In this document: positions 12,704 to 27,627 of the stretch, in pieces
Layout of the letters: each line of letters opens with the position of its first letter
Position numbering within the stretch: the stretch's first letter is position 1
From: Prinia subflava
Lineage: Eukaryota > Chordata > Aves > Passeriformes > Cisticolidae
Reading direction: 5' to 3'
Length of the DNA: 64,000 nucleotides
NCBI RefSeq assembly: GCF_021018805.1
Contig: NC_086283.1
Span: forward strand, 10,863,162 to 10,927,161
The notes under the pieces: generated by a model
The model's database searches: none
Told to the model about the DNA's origin: nothing
The model's input: the letters and a program-made list of their open reading frames with translations, nothing else
Position numbers and translations under genes: made by a program

Positions 12704-15700
12704 TGAAATGCTCTTGGATATAATTGTGAGGGAGTGAAATTCAGCTCTTACTGAAAGCAACAGTGACATAATTCTAAAAACCTTATTGTCAATCTACAGA
12801 TCCAGAAATCAAGACAGGATTTCATATTCTAACTTCAAAATACCCAGCATAGCAGCACCTGCTACAAATCATGGAGAAATAATAATCAGGAGTTGTTCTC
12901 CCTGAGAAGCATGTCCTAATTCAAGTGCTTGGTGTGCAGCTACTAGTAAACTTCATCCTCATACTTGGATGAAAAAAAAAGTGTGTGTTTAATTTGGTAG
13001 GAGATTTAAAAAATGAGTACCGAGGAAAAAAAGAGGAAAGAAACTGTTAGTCTGTGAATAGCAAGGAGTGCTGGCATATTGTGGAGGTGATAGTATTCTT
13101 AGCAGACTGTACTTACCTTTGGTTTTCTGAATAAGCCCTTATATACTGGCATTACTGGATAAATCCTGCTTAGGCTTGCAGCTGCTTGAAAAAATTTCCC
13201 TTTTTCCATGATCACCTGCCAACTGGAAAGGAATTTGTTTTCCTATATCTGGAGACCTCACTTACTCCTTGTTTTATAAGAACTCAGTACCAGTGCTGGT
13301 GAGCTTACATAGATGAAGTGAGAATTACTGTCATATTAGCACAAATGGATGGAACTTCATGGATTCTGCTCTTTCCTCTCCCAAATTAAAGCTTCTTAGC
13401 AGGCATTAGTACCTTGGACAAAGACTCCTGCCACTGCAGAAATGTTCTCTCTTTGTATCGTCTTTGCAAGATGGGAGCTGAGAGCAACTTGGGATTCTAT
13501 AGCAGAGTGGGAGCTGCTCTGAAATGGTCTTTTTTAGTTGCAGTATATTCACAAGCATCTTTAAAGATGTGACAAAGTAGCCTGTAGAAATGGTAGTACT
13601 TATGACAGTATATTTCTGATTTTCTTGATAGAGAAAGAAAATACTTCTGTTTTTCCTATTTTGCAGTATAGGAAATTGTAAGTTAGAAAAGTTAACTTTC
13701 TCTGGAGGGCAAGAAATCAGCATTGTATCTATTAAAAAAGCTATATGCTTCAGCCCTTTTGGAGGTACGTTTTGATGGTGCCCTACAAAACAACTTGGAG
13801 TGAAGATCAGGTATAGGCACTAGAGACATCTGAAACAAGCAGGGGAATTTGAGATTCCAAAAACAATGAGGAGGAAAAAAGCCAGTTCAGTCACTGCAAA
13901 ACTGCTGCAATGTATGAGGTGCCAAATTAAAACAGTTGTGTGAGTAGCCAGCTCCTGAGCTGGCCTGAAGTTTGTTGGATAACACTGCTTCAATTTCACT
14001 AGTTTATACATGGAGAAAAAAGGGGGAGATTTTTAGGATACATGTGCCAATGTGTCTAAGTGTGCAGTCATCAGTGAACATGAGGATATAGGGGAACAGT
14101 TGTGTTCTGCCATTTTAAGTGTCTTTAAAAGTGCAGAGGTGAGTTTATCCAAGGACAGTAAATCTGATTTGGTATTCTTTGATTTGGTTCAAATGACTAC
14201 AAGATTGAGGTGTTGATGATAAATTCCTAGTTTTATGGTTTTCCCTGTTCAAATGTGGGAATCTTTTTTCACCTTTTTTTTTTTTTTTCCCTAGATTTTT
14301 CAGGGTTAAAAAAAATCTGTTTCTGTTAGAAAAACCCTTTGAAAGGGTAACCACTTTGCCTAGAATTGGTTAACCTTTTCCACAGTGCCGCAGCAGAGAG
14401 AGATTGTGTCTTTTGTTTCAAAATCTCCTGATGAAGGAGGAAAATAAAACGAACCAAAACCTGCAGAAAAAATAAGCACAGCATTATTGCTGATTCACAA
14501 CAGCCACAGCAGCAGCAAAAGCCAAAGGATTTTTGCTAAATCCAGTAAAGAAACCATTTGCCAAGTGATACTGGCTCATTTTATGTTTAGGCTGCTGAGC
14601 ACAGGTGCCTCTGACAAGGTGCACAATGTCCTTTATTTGACCCTTGCTTGATGTTAGACAAATTTGCTTGGTTTTGCTTTATCTCTGAATTTCCGCTTGC
14701 AGTGAAAAACAAAAAAATAAATAAAAAGAAAATTAGAAGATTAATTAAAAAAGAAAAACCACAGAAAAGCTGAATGAAACCTAATTTCATCTTTTTCAGC
14801 TCTTTGATTTATTTTGAGCTCCTAAAAAAACCCTCCTTCTGTTCAAGATGAGTCCACACAATATTATCTTCCTGGTGGTAGTGTAGGAGGAAGTATCATT
14901 TTTAAAAGGACAATCTGTCCTTGCTGAAAAGAAAGATTATAAGCAGAGCTGTACATGAATGACTGAACAGGAGAAAAAATAAGAAAGTAAAATGGCAGAT
15001 TTTCTTACGATTTTTTTTTTCCCCTCTGAAACGGTTTACTTATTTCATCTTTAAAGAGTGCAGCATTTTGACAGCCAGGAGCTAATTTGCAATTTTCCTT
15101 CTGAATTCTAGTTTCAAATAAATTATCCCTGCCTCGCCCCTTCCATTGAAATAAAGTAAATAGCAAGCTGATGAATTTGACTATATCCAGGCACTACAGT
15201 TTCTTTGTGATTTAATGGATTTTGGACAAAATGACAAAACAGTCTGCCGTAACAAAGAAATGCTGGGGTATACCAGAATGCTCCATCTAAGACACTTTGG
15301 AGTCATGGATTTGATGTGTAGCCACAACTTATTAAGGCTAATATGTTTCTAATAAAATTTTCAATAGAGAAAAGCATAAACAAACTGGAAAAACTAGGCT
15401 GCAGCCTAAATAAAACTGTATTTTCTTTGGCAGACGTGGAAGTTAAGGACACATAGGCAAAAAAAAGCTGGGCTTGGTTTGCACAATTTGTCTTCCAAAA
15501 GAAAACACTTAGGTAAGAATTGCTATTGTTTTTCTTATCGATGGTAAAATCAAAAGTTTCATTGTCATTCAGTCCCTTTACTACCCTTTAGTTTGTTCTA
15601 GTAGTTAAGATTGTACTGTTACTAACATTACTTTCCCAATTTGTTTCCCTTTAAGTTACTTACAATAGTAAACATTTCATGAAGTCTAATTTTTTTCTCA

Positions 15701-18700
15701 GAAACAGATGTTAGGTAAGGATAAATCAAAGAGTGTGTATCCCTGCATGAAAACAGCTGCAATTTGTTTGGCTGTGTACTTTGAAGGCATTATTTAGTGC
15801 TTTGTCATGGAAATATGGATAATATCTCAGAGCTAGACTTTGTTATCACATTTTTTGCTTTTTGTGGGTCTTGGGATGAACCTCATTGTTTAGTGACTAA
15901 AGTGATGTTAATGTTAGTTAAGAAATCCATTCTTTCACCTGGCTGCATACCTGACTTTCCCAGTAATATCTGGAGATTTTTTTTAGCCTCTGTGGGCATT
16001 AGTTTTCCCTGCTGATTTCTGGCCACTTATCTAAATGACAAAATGTGGAAGAGAGAAGCCTTGAACCAAAGGACTCTGACATTCAATAGAAACAGAGAAG
16101 AGAAGTTGTGGTTCTGATTTCTGAATACTGTAAGGGTTTACTTTTCATTCCTATACCACATGAAAAAGAAATAAAAAATGAGAAGCTCAGAAACTGTTAA
16201 GAGAAACTGTGTTGGGGGAAGCTAGTGTTGCCTAAATCATTCTAAAGTGATATTCCACAGATTCAGTAAAAGATTTTATGTACAGATATCTAAAATCAAA
16301 ATATTATAGTACTGGAATGGAAAGACATATACAGACGGTTGTCAGAAAATAGGAAGATACTGCTGTAGCTGCTATATCTTGCCTTGCTGAGCACCTTTGT
16401 GAGGGAAACTGAAAATACAGGATTGACATTGCAGATGAATAATTTCTCATATTTTTCAGAGAGCACACTTCCCTAATAAAGATCATTCACAGAGATCCTC
16501 TTCCTGTCACTCTTTTATTTCCAATTCCACAGAGTTTAGGGTTGGTTTATAAACAGAAACCTGAAGTCTTACAAGACAAGCTTGCAAAATTCTGAATAGT
16601 CTTCATGCCATCCATATGAGAAAATTCTCTTGAATAAGTGGAGACTTTGCTTGCCAACTCACTTGAGTTTTAGAAGTATTTTTACAAGGAAAAATAAGCC
16701 ACTTCTTGCAGTCGTGTCAGGGACAAATTTGAAATGTCATTTTGAAATTCTGGCTACTGTGATCTGATTGATAGCATTTCCTTAGTTTTTTTGGCTTGTA
16801 ATTTTTCATGCTGCCTTGCTCAGGAAATACATATATGTGCCATCTGCCATATGTTGTACGTGCAAATCAGTTTCTGGATCACTCATGTTACAAACATCTG
16901 GGTAACAAAATTATGTGGTGTCCATGTAAATGGACTGTAGATATCAGCTCACATTGTACCTGCCTATGTCAGACTAGCACAAGTGCTCAGGCAGTAGGAC
17001 ATGGCGGTGTTGCATCTCTCTTGGCCTGTCTCTTTGCACAAAAGTCAGTTCAGTTGCTCTCTTCTTACTCTTGGATCTGAGCTCCTTGTATGTGACCACT
17101 GGCATTTCTTGGAATCATGTCTGGAGGAGTTGTGCACCTCTGGAGTACCATTCTTCTGTGTTCTTCCTCACCAGAAATGCAAATTTGCCCCGGGATGTTT
17201 GTTAGCTTTCGTGTAAAGGGCTGAGTTATCAGGTTGTTTGACTTTGTAGTATTTTATGTATATTTTTATATATTTCTTTAAAGGGCAAGGAGTAAGGATA
17301 TTCCTAACCAAATGAACAGTGGTCCTGCACAGTGGTCCACCAGTTCAGCAGCATAAAGAGTTCCCCCAGTGCTTCCTGAGATTTGGTTTTCCTGGGTATA
17401 GTTAGACCTTATTATCAATTTCAGGACTTGAGCAGCTGATTTTCCAGCTTTCAGCAGTACATTTTCTTTAGGCATCACACTGCCAGTTTTCATCATGATG
17501 TTGGGCTATGTGGGATATTGCTGCCAGTAGAGAGAATTAATTCAGTTAACTTTCACTTGGATTTCTCCACCTCTAAAAATTCATTAATGATTATCTCCTG
17601 TGGATATTGTTCTACAGCCTTTTAATACTGCCTGGAATGGCTTTCATGCCCTGTGTCGTGCTCTCTGAGGTGGCTGTTTGCTGCTTCAGTTCTTTCAATG
17701 TCTCTTTGCAGCCTGCCCCAGTTCTGGGTGCACGGGTTTCCATCTCATTGACCTCTCTGAACAGATGCTCATATTTGCTCCCGAGTCCAGCACAAGTGAA
17801 TGCTTGTTGGGTTTTTGTGGCTTTTTCCAACAGGGTAGTGCTTGTTGAGCTTGTGGGATGAGGGTTCCACTGAAACACACTATGTTTGGTTACAGGTGAC
17901 TGTGTAGGGAAGAAGATCCTGCTACGATTTTGTTCTGAGGTTTCTGGAGTCTGTAGTATATTTTTCCCTCACCAGCAACCTCCCTCCTTCTTGCTTTTTT
18001 GTGCAATTTATGCAGTAGCAATGGCTGCTTGGAGATCCACTGAAGTGCAACCACTTCTGCTGCCAGTCCTCTGCATTTCCCTATAAATTACCACCACCCC
18101 TGCTGTGACCTGCTGGCTGCCATCAGCCTTTAATACAAAGACTAGTACAAAATAAGACTTTTTAATGTCACCCTGTGGAATTGTTCTGGAGAAAAAACAG
18201 TGTTTGTGGAACTTTAATCACTTGTGAGACACCTTTTAAGCAGATATGCTCTAGTGGTCCCTATTCTCATCTTTTTGGTGTTAATGTTAAACTGCCAAAA
18301 TATTATTGAAATGAATAGAGTGATTCTGGATTTCCAAGAGTGTAATTGGGAATGAGCTATTCTTCACTTGATTCAGTACTATTATTTGTGAATATTTACT
18401 TTGAGATCAAAATTAGTCCTTTCTATCCTTATAAAAATTTGAGGAGTTTATGGATGGGTATAATCTGTGCCCTTCAGTCAGGCTCTAATGAAAGTCAGGA
18501 GAATTCACTTCACTTCTGGAGATGTTCCAAAAATGTGATTTTTTATTCCTTTTAGTTTAGGCTGTGATCTTGCAGTTGGTGAGACTCCGCCCTGCTTGGA
18601 GATAGCTCTGCTATTTCTCATGGCATAAGAAAAAACCCACAAAGCTTAAATCCAAGGCCTATAGTTTATTTTAACAGAGTAATTACAAAAAATAAAAAAT

Positions 18701-18990
18701 AAAAAAATTGAAAATTAACATGTAACTAAGAAGAGATTTCCCATGCTGTACACCTCAAGAGCTGTTTGTGATTTTATTCCTAAATGACAGTTTTGCCTTA
18801 CAGTGATTGACAGAAGTGAATTTTATTCTCAGAAAATACCAAAGTTGCTCAAGAGTAGGCTTCGGTTTTGAAAACTAAAATTATGAAAAACAGCTGGTTT
18901 TGGTCTTGATTTATCAGTATCTGAGGAGGATAAGGAAAAAATATAAAATATTTTACCTTACATTTTGCCAGTATGTATTTGGATCTTGCT
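12704..18990. other. AT-rich non-coding DNA, no gene recognised
   Basis: Unique-looking sequence between a CR1 tail and an old LTR. No frame has recognisable protein content. The block at 14,990-15,360 and some other stretches mix homeodomain-like TAAT cores with moderate complexity, but nothing can be assigned without cross-species alignment. Confidence 0.65.
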
Positions 18991-19483
18991 TGGTGTTTTT
19001 GTTTAGCTCCAGCCAGAAACTAATCCCTGCACAGCTGGACTTATGGGATCGGGGAGAGAACCAGAAGAGTAACAATAAGAAAACTCATGGATTGAGATAC
19101 AGGCAGTTTATAGAAAAAGGAAAACCTGTGCACACAAGCAAAGCAAAACAGGGACTTCATTCACCTCTTCCCACACCAACCCTGGGACAGCAGAGGTCTG
19201 TCACTTAAAACAATGACTTGGGAAGACAAACTAAGCATTATCTCCTTTCTTCTTCTTCCTCCAGATGTGTATGTTGTCAACTGTCCTAGCTATCTCACAA
19301 CCCACCTTGCTCACTGGGGAGTGGGATGAGGAGTACAAAAGACCTTTACACTCTGTGCAAGCCCTGCTCAGCGAGAAGAAGAACACCCCTGTGTTATCAA
19401 CACTTTTTCCAGCACAAATCCCAAACACAGCCCCCTACCAGATACTGTGAAGAAAATTAACCCTCTCAGACAAAACCAGCACA
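18991..19483 (-). mobile_element. old avian ERV LTR, probably solo (minus strand)
   Basis: Read on the minus strand the segment starts TGTGCTGGTTTTG, runs through a phrase ending in GTGTTGATAACACAGGGG and a CTTCCCAAGT block, and ends near AAACAAAAACACCA. This is the layout I recognise from the abundant avian ERVL-like LTR family; it is TG...CA bounded. It is shorter than full copies, the promoter part seems deleted, and no internal retroviral sequence adjoins it, so it is likely a decayed solo LTR. No clear target duplication remains. The family name is recalled, not searched. Confidence 0.55.
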
Positions 19484-20540
19484 CTGAGTCAGGTGTGAAA
19501 ATTTATCAGTATCTTTTGGTACTTGTTTTGGTACTTGTTTTGGATCCCATAAGAGGAGACTTTTTTAGACCTTTTTTTATGGCATTTCATTCTGGCATGC
19601 TCTCAGTTCTTTGTTGGGACGTCATGTTCCCAATATGTTGAGTTTTGCGCACTGAGGTCTGCCTCCCTTTGCCTGTGAATGCTCCCTGGAATGTTCCCAA
19701 GTCACTATCCCTTTGCAATTTGGTTAGGAGGGGTCATCTTCTTCTCAGTTCCTCTGTAGCGAGGTCTGTCAGGAGGGAAATCAAGGGAGAGAGGCTCACC
19801 AACCCCCTACAGGCAAGTTCTCTGTTTGAAATCAGTGCAAACATGGAAATGGCAGGGTGAGTTCAGTCATGTACTGGATGCAGCTGTTAATAATAATATT
19901 AACAAAATGTGCAAACTTTAATCTGTGTCATTTTCGGTTTCTTGATAAACAGTATTTTGAGAGAATTCGTTTCATCGAAGGAGTAGTGCTTGAAAATAAA
20001 AACATAATTAAGCATTGTCAGTACAAATAACGTACCTCTTTTATACTTTAGGACTGAAACTTTAGGGTTGAAACTTTCAAGTATGATGCTAGGAGTCTAT
20101 TAAAACACTTTTCCCGTATGTGTTGTAGCCCTATGCTTTTCTATCAAGGTCAGTAACCATTTGCATAACAAGGCTTCTTATAACAATTAGAATGTTTTGT
20201 ATATGATTATAACAAAAAAACCCCTTTGGTGTCTTCTTGTAAAAGGATTTGTGTTTTAATGACCAGAATATAGACTACTGTCTGTGAAATCTGGACTAAA
20301 AGAGAAAGGGTGCAAAAATTCTTTGTTTACTTCTACCTGTCAATGTTTTTGTTTTATTGCCAGTTTCTAATAGTGTATTGAGGTAATTTTTTTTTCCAGA
20401 ATTTTAACAGTAGGAGTTTCAAAAACCAGATACCTCACCATTTATTCAAAAGCTATTTTTTTCCTATTGCTTTTAGGAACTATGCTAGTAAGAGCCTGCA
20501 ACTAGATGTATTTGTTTTCAAATCCATGCTTTCCTCATGG
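19484..20540. other. AT-rich non-coding DNA
   Basis: No gene recognised. Near 19,510-19,545 a 14-nt unit containing GGTACTTGTTTT is repeated about two and a half times; otherwise unremarkable. Confidence 0.6.
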
Positions 20541-20628
20541 TTTTTCAATATTTAAATATTTTCAATATTTAAATACTTTAAATATTTTCAATGTTTAAAT
20601 ACTTTAAATATTTTCAATATTTAAATAA
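20541..20628. repeat. AT-only-like tandem repeat, 26-bp period
   Basis: The word TTTTCAAT starts at 20,542, 20,559, 20,585 and 20,611, giving spacings of 17, 26 and 26 bp. Each unit contains TTTAAAT blocks, so the array is rich in self-complementary AT words. It is a short minisatellite of about 2.7 full units plus one partial unit. Confidence 0.8.
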
Positions 20629-23600
20629 CTTATTATTATAACTAAAGAAAAGCTGAAAAATATTTACAACCAGTCAGCCACAGTTTTATCTGCTTACTTT
20701 TAGGATTCTAGGAGGTTAGAATTTTGTGGGGAATTTCACCTAGGTTTGCAAATTATTTCTTCAGAATCCCCAAATTTAGGAAAAGGCAAAGTGCTTAATT
20801 TAATCCAATTTTAAATGAAATGTCTAAGATGTTTCAAAGTCGCTTTCTAATTACTAATACGTGATTTCCATGGTGTTAAGGGCCCAAAAATGAATTACAT
20901 AATTGACTTTGGACTCCACAATGTATTTAATTGAAGTCCATAAAAACAAAAAATATTTCTTTTTAAAAGTAAAAGATTTATCATTTTTAATTTCAGCTGT
21001 TCAACAATTCTCTTTCCAAAATAACTTCTACTTCTTGTTGCCAATTTTCATGGATATTTTCGTTCATTCTTTTTAATTATTTAAAAAATAATAATTCTAG
21101 GAAACAATACTTGGCATTCACCAGATGCAGAGACCACTGGTTAATTTCCAGTCCTAGAAAGCTTGTTCAAATTAAAAAGAATTAAAAAAAGAAATAAAAG
21201 GAAAGTGGTTTAGATTTTACACAATGATGATATTCAACTGAAATCAGTGATGGGGTGAAAGTTTTGTATATCACCATAATCTTTGAAACCAAACCCAAGC
21301 CTGTTTATTACATCAGTCATGCATCTTTTTGAGAAGTTGAAGAATGACTGAGAGCATGCCCTAGGACATAATCTGGTCAGTGATGAGGAAGCGGGTGGGA
21401 CGTGCATGCTGTGAAGCCTGCACAGGTCAGGCTGCAGCCCAGCATTCCTGTTGTCTCCTAGCAAACCTAAAGGAAGGTGATAATAATGTCTATGGCTATA
21501 GCTGCTCATTGGTAAATTGTAATTGCTTTGGTTTTTATGATTTGTCTGTCAGAAAATGCTCCAGGAAAGCCTAAATGATCTCTAATTTGTAAGTGGACTC
21601 TTATCTAGCAGAGAGTTTATAGGCATGTGACAGATGATTATAGCAGTGGAGAAGCTGTATCTTACAAACTCTAATGTCAAAGGAGTTATTACTAAAGACA
21701 GCCTGAGCATATGTCTGGGTGGTTTGGAAGTTGTGGTACATGTGGAACATCTATGGAGGCAGCTCCCTCTGGCACAGCTTCCTCTCAGGCAGTAGAAACC
21801 AAATACTTATTTCCTGCTGCTAAAATGAGATCAGGTCATAATGATGTGACATTCACTGTTTCAATAATAATGCCAAGTATTCCCAGACTGAAATATAAAA
21901 TGAACTATCCTAATGTTGCTTTAGTTATTACAAAAAATGTTTTCTGGTGTGCTGTGATTAGGAGTGGCAAGATCTCGCTAACACTGCTCATAGTAAAACT
22001 TACATTTACTCTGATAAGTGGGATAAGTCTGTTGAAATATATCTGGTGGTAAAACTTAATGTTAGCATCCCACCAGTTAAATGACAGGTCTTATTTAATA
22101 TGATGATGCATAAAAAACTCCAAAACAAAATCAAACCAAAAATTATGTACCTTCATTTTCTAGATTATTACAGTAATAACTGAGGGATAAAAGGAACTCC
22201 TTTTTCTTCAGGCAGACAATTGTTCAAAGAGGTTAAGTTAATACTTAAGAATGGATTAGTATGAAGTTAATATTTCTAGAAATGGATTACCAGAAAAGTA
22301 TGCTAAAGGGAATGAAGGCATTTCTCTGACATTCTTAAGGCAGGTACCTAAGCTCTGGAGAAGTGGGATTTCTCAAGCACCTGTATGTTTAGTATTTCCT
22401 CATAGCTAGTTCTAGGTAACTGTGCACATATTTTCAGACTTTTCATGCACTGTAATAGGTTTTTAACCCTAGAGATCAGGGTGTTTTTCACTTTCGAGTT
22501 TCTCTGCTATGCCGCCCCCTAGAAATTTCCTGAATCTCTCACTGGACCCAGTCCGTAGGCAGAGAAAATGTCTCTCCCTATCACCTGTACAATGGACGAA
22601 TATTTTCCCTGTCTGTATCTCTATTACAAGCTCACACACAAATTAAATTTTAATTATAAATCTGCATCAGGCATTGAATCAAAATGCTAGCTAATAAACC
22701 ACAGACAACAGCAATAATCCTCCCTGCCTGACAATCCCTGGTCCCCTGTGGACAATTGGGCCATTTATTACTCCACTAGTCTAAACAATGGTGCCATAAT
22801 AGCTGCAGTGAAACATTGCCTCATAACTGAAGGTGCTTGCTTTCTCTAGTTTCTGCAAGGCATTAGCTCAAGGTGATGTCAAACTCCTAGCTGGAGTACA
22901 GAAATGTGAAAAATGTCAGGGAAATTGCTGTGTGTTGTGTGAGGTGCTGAGCAGAAACTGGACCTTAGTATCACGTTGTACAAAATAGGCATTAACACTG
23001 AAAGAAATTAGGGCCCAAGAAACAGGGCCAAATTGCTTTATATTATTTTTTATTACGCACCTTGTTTAGATTTTTTTGTGTGCAATTTCACCCTGTTCCT
23101 CCTCATCTCTTCCACCACTGTGTTTACCTCCTCACATTCTGGGGGACATATCCAGAGGAATTGTGGTGAGGAGAGATTATTTGAGTATCACTTGTGTTGA
23201 GATATGATTGAACTGGAGAAAGAGAGGCTTAGTGGACCAGGATCTAATCTTCATTAAATGACAGGGAAAAAAAGAGTAGCTGCAGATTTAATAGCAGTGG
23301 AGCTATCCTGTGCTGCTACTGATGTACAGAGGAAGCAGAATAAAGCCTAGTCACAATGCTGGGATCTTCATTTCTATGGCACTACTTGTATTTCCAAATT
23401 TTCCTCTGGATATAACTCGTGAGGATAAAGTGGGCCAGAAATATTAAATAATGTCATTTGGAAGAAACTGGTTTTAGGATTCACCTGAGCACTGATGAGC
23501 TTAATATATCACAGAGAAGGCACAAAACTCCCCCCAAAATAGCTTAGAGAAGCAGGATTCAGAGAAAATTGATTTGAGAATGAGCTAGAAAAACATTTTC

Positions 23601-26600
23601 ACCTTTGTTTTTTCACTCTTTTCCTTGCCTATCCTGCTGAGCCAGGGATCTTCATAGTCTGTCCCTTTTCCACACTTTACCAGTGCAAACCTGCTGCCGA
23701 GTCCATTAAGGCAGGCTCAAAGCTTTATGCAAGGATGCTGCTGTAAATCTGAGGGGGCTGCAAACAGATGGAGGTATGAAAAACATTGCAAAAGCATACT
23801 TACACTTAAAATCAAATGCAACAGGACTTTCTAGATGCTTTCTCAGTTAGTACTGCCCTGAGGCTCCAACACCCTCAGCAAGTCCTCAACTTCCCAAAAT
23901 CTGTCCCTAAGTGCATGGGCTGCATCCTCTCCTTCACCTCCTCTATTCTCAGCCTTTTTGTGTCTCAAGGAGTAGGCAAGTCAGGATCCAGGGTGCTTTG
24001 GTCTACACCTACCGAGAAAAACATTAAATTATTTAGGTTTTAACTTCTGCTGCTGCTCCCTCTCATCACTGTCACATTGCTTTTATTTTAGGCATGTTTC
24101 CCAAATAATAACTCCTTGGAGAAAAGGTTCAAGAGGTAACTAATGGTCAGGTTCATTAGGAACTGTGCTTGTGAACACTTTGTAGAAGAAAGCTTCAGGT
24201 TTTTTCCATAACCCTTCACCAGAGCAAATGCATCCTGTGAGTTAAATTTGGGACTTAATTTGAAGTTGCATTGTGTTCTACCACTATCAGTCCATCCCCC
24301 ACTTTTTCATTTTCCACGTTTCTCCATTAATCCAAAAAATACAAACATAGTAAATGTTCTCTTCTCCTACAAGATGTCTGCTTTATTTCATGACTTTTGT
24401 CATGAATATAATGTAATTATTTAAATTCCCCATCTGTATTTCCAGCACGTAGTCAATGTCAGCTTGGGAAACATTCCCTTAATAGTTTCTATGACCAAAA
24501 AGTTGATCTATTTATCACCAGACTCAAGTTCTAATTAAATGAAAATTTCTCTCTTTTTCACTCTTGGGTCGTGAAATCACAGAAACATACTTATATTTTT
24601 TTAAGAGGAGAAAAATGGGCAGAAAGCCTTCCAGGTCTCTGTGAGTAGGAACAGGGCTCTGCGATGAACCAAGTCACTTAGAATAGGCTTTTTCAAGAGA
24701 CTTGTGAAAAAGTGTTCAAATGGGAGCCTTGAATTGGCTTTATTTTCCTGATAGTTACTATGCTTTCCAGATTAAAAGATGTTTTCTTTTATTGAAATCA
24801 AAAAGTGCCAAACATTGAACTTGCTTTGTAAGACATACATCAAGAGAGAAAATATTTCAGTGCAATGACATGACCTGACATTTTAAAGCAGATAACAAAT
24901 GACACCTTGTCAATGCCACCAATTTATTATTCCCTCTCTTGTACCTCTGTGTTACAGTGGGATACCACATTTGTTTTAATCATGGGCATGCGTTAAACAA
25001 ATTTTTACCAGAAAAGAATTTTAAACTCCCCTAGTTGTTCACCGTTTCCTGATCTTACAGCCATCTCACCGTAATGTATAAAAAAAAAGGCTGTGTTAAA
25101 TTTTTCATTATTTTATCCAATTTCTGATCCAATTACATGAGGCTCTTCCATCACTAACATGAATGTATATGCTATAATGTCAGCTGCTGCACATTAATCA
25201 GGCTTTTTTTTAATTCAGTGGACACTGGTGCTAAATCATCTCTGAAAAAAAAAAATGGGACAAGAAAGAGATTCAAATGAATAAGGAGCAAGCTTCTTTT
25301 TGAGCAATTAGAGTAGGAGTGGGTGGCCTTCCAATCAAAGCCCCAAAGATCTTGAAATGCAGTAGGTTGTTTTACGTCTTTTGTTTTCACCTAATTAAAA
25401 AAAATTAGATGTTTCTTCTTGTGGCTTCACTTTTCACTACTTCTTACAAGCCTGCACGAAGAATTTGAGCTGTGGTTGGCTGCTAATCTTAATTCTTTCA
25501 ACTGAATGCAGCACTCAGCTGAAGATGTCTGGTATTAAGGTTGATTTCTGGACATGTTACAGAAAGAAGAATTCTACTGGGATGAGAGTCTCTCTCACCG
25601 GAGTTTAGAATGTTATTTTGGTTAATGTGCAGTTTTACTGGCAAAGGAGGGGTAGGCTTTCAGATGGGAAATACACAATAGTTTCTAAATTTGATGTTTC
25701 ATTTATTTCATTGAACTGTGGGAAAAAAGATCCCACACCTGATTTCTCACTTGTAAAGGACCTGGCTCAAACTCAGATCAAGAATGTACTTATGATCAGG
25801 ACTGACAGGCATATACACTGCAGAAACTGGAGCTTTGGGATTTTCCTGGGTTTTTAGAGTCAGATCTAGGGGTGTCTTGCATGGAGGGAAACTAAGGTTC
25901 AAGAGTATAAAGTCAAACTGGGTTATGAAGACCCTTCAGCATACAGCAAAGCCTGATATTAGAGGAGGTGTACATGTTTTCTCAAGTTTTGGTAGAGTTG
26001 CCCCGGAATTTGGAAGGCCGGGATTAGTTTGAACAACTCCATAACCACAGGAACATAAATGTTTGCTGACTTTTACATTATTTGGAGAGGGTTGTTGTTT
26101 ATAGAGATGTTATCTTGTCTTTCCCCTTTGATGGTCCATGGATTGAAGCGAACTCTATTTTATAGTTAGATTTGTGGTGGTTAAAAAGACTTATGTGTTC
26201 ACATTGCCTCAAAAAATCTTTTAACACAAAAAATTATACTAAATATCAAGACTACCAAGCTTCCTTGTGGTTTGTTGTTATTTTTTGTGGGTTTTTTGTT
26301 TTTTTGTAGGTTTTTTTTGGCTTTTATTCCCTGATATTAATTTAGCATAAAGCCTGACATACAAAGATAGAAAGGAAAACAGTTTGCACTGCAAAATATA
26401 TGCATCTCAAAACTGTTGGATACATATTTGAAATCTTCCTCATAGTAATGGAAAAACATATGTGGACATGGCATACAGCAGAAAGTTAGCATGGGGACAT
26501 TCAGTCTTGGCAGAGCTTGTGTTTATCTTTTTTTGCATTTGAAAATACCCACGGAAATCTTTAATCATAGGCATTAAAGCCATTAGAGATTTGAATTCAC

Positions 26601-26955
26601 TGAAATCAGTACTAGACTTTAAGAAATAAAATAATTTGGAATTCATGTTTAAATTGTGGAGTTTTATTCAGTTATGTATCACACACTTTCTATGGCTAAG
26701 ACTATCATGGTATTTAAAATGTAATTTATGATTTCTGTTATTTCTTCTGCATAATTCAGACACCTTGAAGAAATTTTAAATTTATGGTGTATTTGATTTC
26801 AATCAACTGTGTCATACCACAGTTATCTTACATCGCAGCACAAATAAGTATATACGCAATACGGCAGCTTACAGTTAAACTACAAATTATAGCCATGCGT
26901 TTAAAATAAAATCTAAAATGAAAATCAAGCAATTGGAATGAAAGACAGAGTTATG

Positions 26956-26957
<2 letters not shown>
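20629..26957. other. AT-rich non-coding DNA, no gene recognised
   Basis: No recognisable coding exon, RNA gene or mobile element. Open frames are all under about 115 codons, overlap on both strands and have no domain signature. Parts at 22,640-22,860 and 24,370-24,560 have the balanced, repeat-free texture of conserved non-coding DNA, but that is an impression only. Confidence 0.6.

Positions 26958-27011
<54 letters not shown>
26958..27011. repeat. poly-T tract, 54 nt
   Basis: Fifty-four consecutive T residues without interruption. A retroposon poly-A tail on the minus strand or simple homopolymer expansion would both explain it. The exact length is likely uncertain because such runs are hard to sequence. 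It lies 616 bp from a 48-nt poly-A run. Confidence 0.9.
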
Positions 27012-27012
<1 letters not shown>

Positions 27013-27626
27013 GCTGAAAGTGAAATCCAGGGTTATTAACTTGAGGGTGGCTTTTCTTTAGGGCCAACATGGCCCATTTTCACTAGAATTTTGAAGACCT
27101 TTCCTACAGTGTTCGATTGTTGTCTTGTCTCAAAGATGAGGAGTAGAGGTATCATAGCACCACAGAGGTGGCTGCAAACCTCCTGCATTTTGTTGCAATG
27201 CCTAAGATACAACATGTAAAAGTTTCTTACAGTGTTTAAGACGTTGCTAGGACATAATTATATTTTTAAGTAGCAGAATTCTCCTCCTTTCCTGCATTTA
27301 TGCCAGGTTCCCCAGTGGGGTTTTTGCTGGCTGCAACAGCTACGTGGCAGTTTGGGTGAAGAACGAGACACAGCTTGAAGCAGGGATTTACAAAGAAATT
27401 ACCATTTTCTGTGGTTGTTGCTGTTGTTGTTACCCAGTGTACAGCAACCATATATTTTTGTGTTTTATTATTGTCTGGATAAGAAGAAAACAAGAGCATA
27501 TATTCCTTAATACCATCCCGTAACCCTTCAGAACATGGTTCCTATGACGTTCTGTGACTTAACCATAACTTCAAGAAGGCTTTTTTTTTTCTGGATTCTT
27601 CTGAAATTGATATTATTTCTAAGTAA

Positions 27627-27627
<1 letters not shown>

